Under the pieces are notes generated by a model that was given only the letters and a program-made list of their open reading frames with translations, did no database searches and had not been told where the DNA came from. Positions 31,789 through 40,123 of a stretch of DNA of 43,208 bases are shown here, in pieces. Each line of letters starts with the position of its first letter. The stretch's first letter is position 1. A program made the translations under genes and the position numbers. The stretch covers positions 1-43,208 of the forward strand of contig MGTX01000033.1 of the NCBI GenBank assembly GCA_001799675.1, written 5' to 3'. This DNA comes from Elusimicrobia bacterium GWA2_66_18. GTDB lineage: Bacteria > Elusimicrobiota > Elusimicrobia > UBA1565 > UBA9628.

Positions 31789-34700
31789 GGGACGAGCACC
31801 TTCTTGACCGTCTGCAGGACCGAGCGCCCGCCCTCGGCCTCTTCGACGCGGATGACGGCATAGTAGAGGCCGCGGGCCACCTCATGGCCGCCCTGGTTGA
31901 TCTTGTTCCAGACGTAGGTCAACGGACCGGCCTGATAGGCCGCAGCGACCTCGCCGAAGTTCTTATCCAAGACCAGTTCTCCCGCGATGTTGTGCAGCTT
32001 GAGTTGGACCTTGGCGCGGAAAGGCGCATGGATCTGGAAGGTGGCCGAAGGCCCGGTGATCGGATTGGGGTAGGCGAACGTGTTCTGCTCGAAGTCCGCC
32101 TTGGGATCGGCCGAAGCGTTCACTGCGACCGGGATCTCGTCGACCAAACGGTCCAGAGAGAGAGCCCCCGGATTATTGACGTCGCCGGTGATATCGTCGA
32201 TGGCCGCGAGGTCAGTGGAGCCCACGATCTTGAACTTATAATTGCCGTCGGGCACGAGCGAGAGCCGGAAGTCGCGCCCATCCCATTCGTCGACGATCGG
32301 CGTGCGGGCGGGCCGCACGCCGACGATGCGGCGCACGAGCGAGACGGAATCGGGCGGAGAGGGGTTGCCGGAAGAGTCGAAGGCCGTCCCGGGCTTGTAG
32401 ATCTTGATGGCGACCTTCATCGTCTCGGAAACCTGATACGAGAGGGCCGCGCTGCCCGGCGCGGAACGCAGGGGCGTGACGGCCAGGTCGTAGATGCGCA
32501 GGGGATCGTAGGAGATGGTGAGTTGAGCCGTCGAGCCGGAGGAAAGGAGGGATGCGACGTCGTCGGCCACGGCGCGCACCAGATAGAAGCCGGTGGGCGG
32601 GAAATTGCCCGTATCGTCGCGCCCGTCCCAGACATCGGTCAATAATATGCCGCCCTGGCGGACGGCGCCGGAGACCACGGTGCGGACCACCTGAGGAGGC
32701 AACTGGGTGTTTAGGATCTGGACGGTGACGGAGGACTGCCGCGTCAGGGCGTAGGTGATCGTGTAGGGGTGCAGGGTGATGGTGTTGCTCGAGTTGAAGA
32801 GCTGAGGCACGTCGGGACTGACGTTGAAGCTGGTGAAGATGATGCCGCCGCGCGCGACGGTCACGTTCCCGTAGACTCGATCCGCGGCGAAATATTTCGG
32901 GGTCGTCGTGGATTGGGCGGTGAGCGTGTAGACGTAGCTGCCGTCGGGGACAAAAAGACCGCTGGCATCGCGGCCGTCCCAGAACTCCGAAATGCGCAGT
33001 CGTCCGGGGCGCAGTCCGTGGAAGGTGACGATCGGCGAAGCCTGGCCGCCACCCGACGTCAGGACGGACGCGCTCGTACAGGAGTTCGGCGGGCTCTGCG
33101 CGGCGCACGGCGGCCAGGTCAGAGTGCTGGAGGCGATGTAGGATCCCGCCGGGTAGATATTCCACGCCACGAACATCGGCTGGGAAAGCTGGTAGTTCAA
33201 GACGACCTGGTCCGAGGTCCCTGAAAGCAGCGGCGTCATCGAGACGTCCGTGATGCGCATGAGATGCACCGGGAACAGCGCCGTCGTCGTCGAGACCTTC
33301 GCCGGGAAAGAAGGGTCTGCCGCCGTCAACTGCGCGAGGTAGGTCCCCGAGGAAACCACCTGCCCGGAGTCGTCCGTGCCGTCGGTCCAGGCCTCGCTGT
33401 TGTTGAACAGGCCCGGACGAGTCTCCTGGTTGACGAGAGTCTTGACGAGCCGCGTGCCGGTCGCGTCGTAGATCTTCATGGAGACATTACAGTCGCGGGA
33501 AAGCTGATAGCGAAACGTGAAGGGATTGAGCCCCGAGATGGCGGGGCTCGAACCGATGACCGTCGAAGTCGGGGAGATCTGGGTGATGCCGCACAGGCCG
33601 CGCAGGACGGAAAGAAATCCCGCCTTCGCCGACGAGGTCCAGATCCGCTTGTCGTTTGGATTGCCGCTGTAGGATTGGCCCAGTTGGGAAACGAGGGAGG
33701 CGTACATCACGAAGACGTAATCGCCGTCATTGACGAGGGTCCCGCTCGCGTCGCGTCCGTCCCAGAAGCTGATGACGGAACTGCGCGAGGCCTTCTGTTC
33801 GGCGATAGTCCGCAGGGGGGAGACGGCGGCTCCGCTGCAGGAGTCCATGCGCGGAGTAAAGCTCTTCGCGGTGGCCTGTCCCGTGACGCTTGGGTCCAGG
33901 TTCGGATCGTTGACGCTGTTGAGTCCGGCGCAGAACTGGGTCCCCGGAGGGAACACGTCGATGTAGACGGTCGCGGCTTCCGTCAGCATGTAGGACAGGA
34001 CCGCCAGGGACGTCGCGCCGCCCAGCAGCGGCTGGACCCGGATGTCCGTGATCTGCAGCGGGTCCAGAGCGATCTGACGCGTGGTGGCGAAGGAGAGATC
34101 GGGGGTCTGACCGTATTGGTCCGAAGTGACCGCCTGAAAGACGGCGAGATAGTTGCCCGCGGGCAGGATGTTCGCGAAATTATCGCGGCCGTCCCACGAG
34201 TCTCCATTAAGGAGCGTGCCCTGGGGCGTGCCCTCGCCCGAGCGGGGCAAGCCGTTGAGCACCGTGCGCAGGTTCGCGTAATTTCCGCCGGCGCCGGGCA
34301 GGGCCTCGTTGATGGTGATGTACATCGAGGCGTCCTTGGAGAGGCGGTAGGTGAGGCCGTAAGGCTGGGCCGACACGCCCGTGACCTGCCCGACGACGGT
34401 CGGGGTGGAGCGGATGACATGCACGTTCGTCACGTCGACGGTGATCGGCTTCTGCGAGACGTCTTGATCGTTGCTGTCCCTCGTGGCTCCGGAAGGGTAG
34501 GCGCGCGTCTGGGTGATGACGATGTTGCCGCTGTCTCCCTGCTGATTGGTCTTGACCGTGGCGCGAAAGCCATATTGCCCGTTCGTCTTTCCGAACTCGC
34601 CCTGGATGTTGTAGGTCCCGTCCCACAGCACGCAGTAGGCTTCCGTATCGTTGGGAAGCTTGCTGCTGACGCCGCTGGCCGTGCCGGGCGCATCGATGAA

Positions 34701-35171
34701 GAAAGTGCGAATCGGCGGAGTCGAGGCGGAATCCAGGGGGTTCGAGCCGTCCTGGAACTTGAACAGCTCGAAGTTGACCTCGTCGATGGAGACGGTGCCG
34801 CTGGTGTTGTTCGTGATGCCGACCTGCGCGCAGAGGTGGACCACGGAGTTGCACACGTTCAAGCTGGAGACCCCGACGACGAAAGGACCGGAGGTTCTGC
34901 AGCGGTTGTCCGCGTCCGTTTCGAACTGGATCTCCGGATCGTTGGAGATGTTGCCGTCCTTCGGCTGGTTGACGAGGGGACACAAGTAGCGGGGCGGAGT
35001 TTCCGAAGTGACTCTGCAAAACTCGCTTCTGGCGACGAAGGCCGAGTTGATGTACACCTGGACGGACTGGGCGCGCGCGGCGGCCGCGAATAGGAAGGAA
35101 GCCGCCGTGACGACCGCCGCGAGAGAGATCGAAGCGATGACGCGCTGGCAACGGCGCCGGTGTCGGATCAT
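31785..35171 (-). CDS. Large exported protein with six FlgD-like repeats and sorting-type C-terminus
   Basis: 1128 residues from the ATG at 35171; an upstream ATG at 35213 would lie over the -10 box. A signal peptide (~15-35, ending AAAARA) leads to an Ig-like region. At least six FlgD/Ig-like repeats each carry a W-D-G-R-D-x-x-G or W-T-D-G-T-D-D-S-G signature followed by G-x-Y (for example SFWDGRDASGTLVNDGDYVF and DVWDGRDDTGNFPPTGFYLV). The C-terminal ~90 residues start FAYPNPITGPSATF and contain LKLHNIAGELV, GGHEVARGLYYAVI and end KKVLVP, the pattern of type A sorting/FlgD-like C-terminal domains. Probably a surface protein. It is coupled to the PorV-like gene (GTGA overlap), its likely partner. 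Confidence 0.87.
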   Translation of the reverse strand: MIRHRRRCQRVIASISLAAVVTAASFLFAAAARAQSVQVYINSAFVARSEFCRVTSETPPRYLCPLVNQPKDGNISNDPEIQFETDADNRCRTSGPFVVGVSSLNVCNSVVHLCAQVGITNNTSGTVSIDEVNFELFKFQDGSNPLDSASTPPIRTFFIDAPGTASGVSSKLPNDTEAYCVLWDGTYNIQGEFGKTNGQYGFRATVKTNQQGDSGNIVITQTRAYPSGATRDSNDQDVSQKPITVDVTNVHVIRSTPTVVGQVTGVSAQPYGLTYRLSKDASMYITINEALPGAGGNYANLRTVLNGLPRSGEGTPQGTLLNGDSWDGRDNFANILPAGNYLAVFQAVTSDQYGQTPDLSFATTRQIALDPLQITDIRVQPLLGGATSLAVLSYMLTEAATVYIDVFPPGTQFCAGLNSVNDPNLDPSVTGQATAKSFTPRMDSCSGAAVSPLRTIAEQKASRSSVISFWDGRDASGTLVNDGDYVFVMYASLVSQLGQSYSGNPNDKRIWTSSAKAGFLSVLRGLCGITQISPTSTVIGSSPAISGLNPFTFRYQLSRDCNVSMKIYDATGTRLVKTLVNQETRPGLFNNSEAWTDGTDDSGQVVSSGTYLAQLTAADPSFPAKVSTTTALFPVHLMRITDVSMTPLLSGTSDQVVLNYQLSQPMFVAWNIYPAGSYIASSTLTWPPCAAQSPPNSCTSASVLTSGGGQASPIVTFHGLRPGRLRISEFWDGRDASGLFVPDGSYVYTLTAQSTTTPKYFAADRVYGNVTVARGGIIFTSFNVSPDVPQLFNSSNTITLHPYTITYALTRQSSVTVQILNTQLPPQVVRTVVSGAVRQGGILLTDVWDGRDDTGNFPPTGFYLVRAVADDVASLLSSGSTAQLTISYDPLRIYDLAVTPLRSAPGSAALSYQVSETMKVAIKIYKPGTAFDSSGNPSPPDSVSLVRRIVGVRPARTPIVDEWDGRDFRLSLVPDGNYKFKIVGSTDLAAIDDITGDVNNPGALSLDRLVDEIPVAVNASADPKADFEQNTFAYPNPITGPSATFQIHAPFRAKVQLKLHNIAGELVLDKNFGEVAAAYQAGPLTYVWNKINQGGHEVARGLYYAVIRVEEAEGGRSVLQTVKKVLVP

Positions 35172-35201
35172 GTTGTCGGTTTGTCGGGTGCGCCGAGTTG
35201 A

Positions 35202-35207
35202 AGTATA
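35202..35207 (-). promoter_or_regulatory. -10 box upstream of the large surface-protein gene
   Basis: TATACT on the minus strand in the 69-base gap; no good -35 box at 16-18 bases. The leader would be about 25-30 bases and has no ribosome-binding site. Confidence 0.45.
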
Positions 35208-35240
35208 GATCACGAGCGTTTCATGCAGATTAAAGGAATG

Positions 35241-37088
35241 TTAAAAGTCCGCCAAGGAGATGCGCGTCTGCAGGCGGTAGCGCGCGATGGACGGCTGCAA
35301 ACGACCGCCCAAGGGCCCCAGCAGCGCGTAGACGCGCCGGTCCTTGCGCGCGCCGGCGACGGCCAGCCCCAGCACGCCCGCCTCCGGAGCGGGCTGGGAG
35401 CCGACCTGGGACATCTCGCCGTTGGCGAACTTATAAAGGAGAATCCTATGGGACTTGACGTCGTGCACCCAAAGGCGGCCCTCCACCCAGACCATGGCGT
35501 TGGGGACGACCTCGCGGGGAAGCGGGAAGCTCTGCTGCGCGGAATCGTCGCCCGCGTGACGCGTCAGCGCGCGATCGACCGCGTCGTAGGACCAGACGAC
35601 CCGACCATCGAAGGCGAGGGCGACCGGCGCGGGGCCCGGAGCGGGGCGCGAGGAGAGCGTCTTCGCGGGGTCCGAGGCGGCATGGCGTACGAGCCGCGCC
35701 TGGGCCGCGTCGAGCGTCCATATGACGCCGAGACCGAGGGCGACGGCCGCGGGGCGATAGGGTCCGCCCGGCTGCGGCGAGGCCTGAGCGGCGGCGCGGC
35801 GCGGGTCCGCCGCGTCTACGGCCAGCAGGCGGCCGCCCCAATCGCAGACCCAGAGCGAGCCTCCTCCGAGCGCCAGAGCGGTCGGGTTCGGGACGGGGGC
35901 GGGGGCGACCGACTCCGCCTCGTACGTCCAAGCGCTCGCCCAGCGCCACGCCGGGCGCAGACCGGCGGCGAGCAGGACGCAGGCGCCGACGACGGCGGCG
36001 GCGCGGCGCCGGAAGGCGGAGCGGACGCGGCGCCGGGCGGCCTCCTCGGCCGCGCGCTGGACCAAGGAGGCGCTGCGGACCTCCTCCTCCGCTCCCTTCT
36101 CGTCGAAGATCCGCAGGAGCCCGGACATGCGCTCCGCGGTTTGGGAGGTCTCCCGAATCTTGCCGGAGAGGCTCTCCGTGAGCTCGAGGTGGACCTTCTC
36201 CTTGGACTGGAGTTCCGCGTGCCAGGCCTCGCGCTCGCGGCGGAGGTTCTCCTCCCATTGCGCCAGCTCCTGGCGCTGGGTCTCCCAGCCGGAACGCTCG
36301 CGGTCCCAGAGCTCGCGCCACTGCGCGCGCTCCTCTTCCCATATGCGGGAAAGCTCGTCGACGTGCTTCTGCAGCTCCTCGACCTTCTTGAGCGCCGCCT
36401 CGCGCTCTCCATGAGCCCTCTCGCTTTGCCGCCTCTCGAGCAGGAGCTCGGCTAAAGTCTTTTCCAACGCGTTCTTCGCCTCGGCCAGGCCCGCTTGATG
36501 CGCGCGCGCGGCCTGCTCCGAGAGGCCCGTCTGCTTCTCGCGCCGCTCGACGAGGGTCTGTAGCTCTTTGAGGTCGATGATGTGTTGCTGCTCGCGCGCC
36601 TGCCAGCGCTGCTCCGACGCGCGAGCGCGGGCGGTCTCCGCCGCCAGGCGTTCGCGCAGGTTTTGAAGAGCTTCCTCGAGGATGCGGCGCTCTTCCTCGT
36701 GGCGGGCCTGACGCAGGTCCAGGGTCTTCTGCGCTGCCTCCAGGTTCCGGCGGCTCTCGAGGGCGTCCGCCAGCGCCCGTTCATCCTCCCCCTCGGTCCG
36801 AGAGCGCAGGCGCGCGGACTCGGTCTCCAGGGACTCCACGCGCGCGCGCAGGACCCGGAGGGCCTCGTCCTTGGCCTCCACCGTCCGCTGCCAGGCCGCC
36901 TCGCGCTGGCGCTGCTGGCGTTTAAGCAAACCGACCGTCTCCCACGCCGCTTCGGCGCCGACGAGGCAATCCGTCGAGGGGGTCGCCGGGATATAATGCG
37001 CCGACGCGGGCTCGGCCGGCAGCGAGCCGACGCGGGCCCACAGCCTGTCGATGTCGCGGCTCAGGTCTTCAGGGGTCCAATCCGCCAC
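35241..37088 (-). CDS. Coiled-coil / TM / beta-propeller protein, unknown function
   Basis: 615 residues from a GTG at 37088. Residues ~55-340 form a very long, Arg/Glu/Gln/Ala-rich coiled coil with recurring Trp. A basic stretch (RRRVRSAFRRR) precedes a single TM helix (~363-379). The remaining ~220 residues hold about five propeller-like blades with the pattern hydrophobic-A-L/V-x-x-G-x-x-[VLI]-W-x-x-D, such as ALALGGGSLWVCDWGGRLL, AVALGLGVIWTLDAAQARLV and AMVWVEGRLWVHDVKSHRIL. The positive-inside rule puts the coiled coil in the cytoplasm and the propeller outside, so it could transmit a periplasmic contact or anchor a cytoplasmic filament (inference). I do not recognise this combination as a named family. 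No ribosome-binding site; the -10 box is six bases upstream. Confidence 0.82.
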   Translation of the reverse strand: MADWTPEDLSRDIDRLWARVGSLPAEPASAHYIPATPSTDCLVGAEAAWETVGLLKRQQRQREAAWQRTVEAKDEALRVLRARVESLETESARLRSRTEGEDERALADALESRRNLEAAQKTLDLRQARHEEERRILEEALQNLRERLAAETARARASEQRWQAREQQHIIDLKELQTLVERREKQTGLSEQAARAHQAGLAEAKNALEKTLAELLLERRQSERAHGEREAALKKVEELQKHVDELSRIWEEERAQWRELWDRERSGWETQRQELAQWEENLRREREAWHAELQSKEKVHLELTESLSGKIRETSQTAERMSGLLRIFDEKGAEEEVRSASLVQRAAEEAARRRVRSAFRRRAAAVVGACVLLAAGLRPAWRWASAWTYEAESVAPAPVPNPTALALGGGSLWVCDWGGRLLAVDAADPRRAAAQASPQPGGPYRPAAVALGLGVIWTLDAAQARLVRHAASDPAKTLSSRPAPGPAPVALAFDGRVVWSYDAVDRALTRHAGDDSAQQSFPLPREVVPNAMVWVEGRLWVHDVKSHRILLYKFANGEMSQVGSQPAPEAGVLGLAVAGARKDRRVYALLGPLGGRLQPSIARYRLQTRISLADF

Positions 37089-37094
37089 GAGGCC

Positions 37095-37100
37095 AGTATA
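37095..37100 (-). promoter_or_regulatory. -10 box giving a leaderless GTG mRNA
   Basis: TATACT on the minus strand, six bases before the GTG at 37088, so transcription starting seven bases downstream begins on the G of the start codon. The -35 region is poor. Confidence 0.5.
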
Positions 37101-37144
37101 AGGTCTTGACGTCGTCTCGTGGTAACGGAATTATGAACGGCCCC

Positions 37145-38509
37145 TCAGCGCGCTTTCTGAAGACGGCCCAGTTCCCGGCTGGCCTCTCCCAGGTCCACGC
37201 CGGACTCCTTATATTCCACCAGCAGGCGCTGGACGCGCTCCAAGAGCGCCTCGTCCGGCGCGCCTGCGAGCTTGGCCTTCTGATAAGAACTCCAATCCTC
37301 GCCGAAGAGTTCGGCCTTGGTCCTGGCGGCGTTGTGCGCGTGCTCCTCCTGGAGACGCTGGAAGGCATCCACCGCCTTCTTATGGCGCGTCTCCATGTCA
37401 GAGAGACGTCGGCGGGCCTCCTCCTCGGAGGCGTGCTTGCCGGCGATGGCCGAACGCAGGGAGGCGAGCTCGGCCTGCAGGCGCCCGATCTCCTCGGAGA
37501 GCTTCCACTGCTTGACCGAGTTGGCCTCGAGTTTCTTGTTGAGGTCGCGGCGAGCCCGCATCTCGCCCGAAAGCAGGCGCTCGTATTCCTCCTCGGGGTC
37601 CGTGCGGCCGAAACGCAGGCTGAGGGTAATGCCATGGCCGAAGCGGATCAAGCCGGCCAGGGGCGTCAGCAGCGAGTAGTCGAGGCGGGCGCCTGCGTTC
37701 TTCCAACCGAAGCCCCAGTGCCAGGTTCGGGCGCGGTCGCCCAGCGAAAGGCCCGAACGCGCCGCGAAGGCGCCCGCGCGCTCGGTCGCCCACCAGCGTT
37801 CGAAGCCCGCGGCGAAGGTGACGGCCTTCCCCTGTCCTGAGGAAGGCTCGCGGATCGTGGCATCGACCGCGATGAGGGCCCCGCGGATGGATTCGGCTGC
37901 CCCGATTTTCAGCGCCAACGGCGCGCGGTCCGAAAGCGGTCCGGACTTGAACTTGGCCCCGCCGAAGTTCAGCAGGGAAGCTGCCACGGAGCGCTTGGCG
38001 CCCACGCGCCACAACGCGCCCATGTCGAGGGCGGGCTTGGTTTGAGCCCCCCCCCGGCCTTCAAAAGAGCTCTGCAGGAACTTTAAGCCGCAGCCGAAGT
38101 CCAGACCGCCGTCTTGCATTTCTCGCAGGCCGCGCGTGCCGTAGAAAACTCCAATCTGGCGGTCGCGCGCCAGCCCCTGGCGGCGGTCGTAGCGTACGTC
38201 GAAGCCGAAAGCTCCGTTGAATATCTCTTGGCGCACGGGCACGGCGAGGGCCGCTCGGGTGATGTCGCGGTCGATCGTCCCGGCGGGCCAATGCAAGCCG
38301 CGCAGGTAGGAGGCGCCAACCTCGAGCTCCGGCGCCTGGCCGAGAGCGGCCGGATTGTAGGCCAGCGAGGAAACATCGTCGTGAACCGCCGTGAAGGCGC
38401 CTCCCATGGCCGCGTCGCGCGCGCCGAAGGGCGCGTCGTCGAAAGCCGCCCGCGCGGCGCGAGGGGCCAAGGCCAGGGTGAGGAAGACGGCGGCGAAGCG
38501 TCGCGTCAT
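37145..38509 (-). CDS. PorV-like barrel protein with C-terminal coiled coil
   Basis: 454 residues from the ATG at 38509; the open frame further upstream overlaps the DUF2723 gene and is rejected. A signal peptide (MTRRFAAVFLTLALAPRAARA) is followed by the PorV/UPF0164 signature GARDAAMGGAFTAVHDD, then SLAYNPAALG. Beta-strand-rich sequence runs to about residue 290, ending in ITLSLRFGR. The last ~155 residues are a charged coiled coil (EEEYERLLSGEMRARRDLNK, then repeated Glu/Leu/Arg heptads). A barrel ending in a coiled coil suggests a periplasmic helical extension that reaches the peptidoglycan or a partner. Related to the barrel at 30793-31788. Confidence 0.82.
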   Translation of the reverse strand: MTRRFAAVFLTLALAPRAARAAFDDAPFGARDAAMGGAFTAVHDDVSSLAYNPAALGQAPELEVGASYLRGLHWPAGTIDRDITRAALAVPVRQEIFNGAFGFDVRYDRRQGLARDRQIGVFYGTRGLREMQDGGLDFGCGLKFLQSSFEGRGGAQTKPALDMGALWRVGAKRSVAASLLNFGGAKFKSGPLSDRAPLALKIGAAESIRGALIAVDATIREPSSGQGKAVTFAAGFERWWATERAGAFAARSGLSLGDRARTWHWGFGWKNAGARLDYSLLTPLAGLIRFGHGITLSLRFGRTDPEEEYERLLSGEMRARRDLNKKLEANSVKQWKLSEEIGRLQAELASLRSAIAGKHASEEEARRRLSDMETRHKKAVDAFQRLQEEHAHNAARTKAELFGEDWSSYQKAKLAGAPDEALLERVQRLLVEYKESGVDLGEASRELGRLQKAR

Positions 38510-38516
38510 CTGCGCG

Positions 38517-38522
38517 ATTATA
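38517..38522 (-). promoter_or_regulatory. Consensus -10 box before the PorV-coiled-coil gene
   Basis: TATAAT on the minus strand, seven bases before the ATG at 38509, in the 17-base gap after the DUF2723 stop. No ribosome-binding site is near the ATG, so a leaderless mRNA is possible. There is no good -35 box. Confidence 0.5.
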
Positions 38523-38526
38523 GCGT

Positions 38527-40122
38527 TTACTCCAGTTGATAGTCCTCGCCATCGAGCGAGACGGCGGTCAAGTCCAGGGACTGCGGCGGGCGCCGGCCCT
38601 GGGCCTCGAGCAGGCGCGCCGCAGCCCAGGCGGCGAAGGCGTAGGAGAGCTTCGCGTCGCGGGCGTAGCTCTCGTCGCGGTCCCAGGCGCGGGGCCGGCG
38701 CAGGACCGAGAGCGGGGGATCGGTCGGCGGACGCGCGCCGACATGTTGGACCAAGCCCTCGGGCGAAAGCGGCCGAGCGGTCGAGGGCAGGCCCGCCGAG
38801 AGAAGGGCGGCGGGCCCGATTCCGGTCGTGAATAGATCGGCGCGTCCGGCCCCCGCCGCGAGCCAGGATCGAGCGTCGCTGAGACCCGCGGGCGCGACTT
38901 GCCGCGCGCGCGCCTCGGGGCGCACGAGGTCCAGCCATCTCAGAGCGAACGAGGCGGTGTCCCCGTTAGCGAGAAGCGCCCCCCCCGGAGGCACGGCGCG
39001 GCGCAGGTCGAGGGCGTAGTCGTAAGCGAGGAAGTCGTCACGATGATCGGGAAGGGGCGCGCGCAGGACCAACGCCGTCGCGGCCAGGCCGGCGGCCGCC
39101 AGCGCCCCGGCCGGCAGGCAACGCCGAGAGAGGACGCCGACCGCCGCGCCCGCGAAAGCCGCGGCGACGAGAGAGGGCAGGAGGAAGGCCGGTTCCAGCA
39201 CCGAGCGCGCGACCCAGTTCGACGGATCGAAGCGGGAGAGCAGGATGAAGAGCGGACCGGCGCACGCGGCGCAGAGCAGCCAGCCCGCCGCCCGGGAGCG
39301 GTCCTCGCGCCAGACCAGCGCGGCGCCGACGAGGGCCGCGGCCGCGGCGGGCCAGGAAACGGCGTCCGCCAGGCCGCGCGCGGCGTGGCAGAGGAGCGCG
39401 AAAGCGGAGTCGAGCGTCAGGGGCTCCGCCATCCCCGCGAACAAAACGGCGCTGCCGTAACGCGCGCGTATCATCGTGTCCCAGGCTGGGCGCAGGCCGC
39501 CCAACCGAATCCATAGGAACATATTCAAGGCCAGACCCGCCCCCAAGCCGGGAGAGGCGGCCGCCGCCAGACGCGAAGTCGAGACTTCCTGGCGCGACGC
39601 CTCTCTTCGCCAGAGCCATAGCACGCCGGGAAGCCAGAAGATGAGGGTTTGATGGTTGACCAGCCCCAAACCCAGGAGAAGCCCCGTGAGGCGCGCGCGA
39701 GCGAAGATATGTTGTCTCGTTCCTTCGGCAAGAAGGAGCAAAGCCGCGGCAAACAAGGCATGAAGAGAGTATTTCTCCGACAGCAGAGAAAACTTCCACA
39801 GCGGCGCCGAGAGGGCGAAGACCGCCGCCGCGGCCAGTCCGCCCAGGACGCCGGCCCGGCGGCGGACCAGCGCGAAGAGCGCCGCCGCGGCCCCGGCCCC
39901 GGCCAAGGCCGAGAGGAGATTCAAACGGTACGAGGGATCTCCGAAAGGGAAGATCTCCAGCCACGCCCGCCCGAGGATGGCGTATAAAGGATAACCCGGA
40001 GGGTGGGCGGCGGTGAGAGTCAAAGCGGCCGCGGCCATGTCCGCGCTGTCGCGCGGCGCGATGGAGGGATAGAGGGTCCCGAGATAGAGAGTCAAGATGC
40101 CGAGGAAGACCGCGGCCGTCAT
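38527..40122 (-). CDS. DUF2723 family multi-pass membrane protein
   Basis: 531 residues. The N-terminus has the family's features: TLYPSIAPRDSADMAAA, with the acidic RDSAD segment after the first TM helix, then AHPPGYPLYAILGRAW. About eleven hydrophobic helices follow and a soluble C-terminal part of ~130 residues ends the protein. DUF2723/TMEM260-type proteins belong to the GT-C glycosyltransferase superfamily, and some transfer mannose to protein Ser/Thr. The substrate here is unknown. Its start is one base after the tsaD stop. In this window full of exported Ser/Thr/Ala-rich proteins a protein glycosylation role is conceivable, but that is inference. Confidence 0.88.
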   Translation of the reverse strand: MTAAVFLGILTLYLGTLYPSIAPRDSADMAAAALTLTAAHPPGYPLYAILGRAWLEIFPFGDPSYRLNLLSALAGAGAAAALFALVRRRAGVLGGLAAAAVFALSAPLWKFSLLSEKYSLHALFAAALLLLAEGTRQHIFARARLTGLLLGLGLVNHQTLIFWLPGVLWLWRREASRQEVSTSRLAAAASPGLGAGLALNMFLWIRLGGLRPAWDTMIRARYGSAVLFAGMAEPLTLDSAFALLCHAARGLADAVSWPAAAAALVGAALVWREDRSRAAGWLLCAACAGPLFILLSRFDPSNWVARSVLEPAFLLPSLVAAAFAGAAVGVLSRRCLPAGALAAAGLAATALVLRAPLPDHRDDFLAYDYALDLRRAVPPGGALLANGDTASFALRWLDLVRPEARARQVAPAGLSDARSWLAAGAGRADLFTTGIGPAALLSAGLPSTARPLSPEGLVQHVGARPPTDPPLSVLRRPRAWDRDESYARDAKLSYAFAAWAAARLLEAQGRRPPQSLDLTAVSLDGEDYQLE

Positions 40123-40123
40123 C

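Noticed and set aside
33264..35093. + strand frame of 609 residues, and a similar one at 35223-36455
   Set aside because: Both lie opposite genes with clear repeats and domains; they reflect third-position GC bias.
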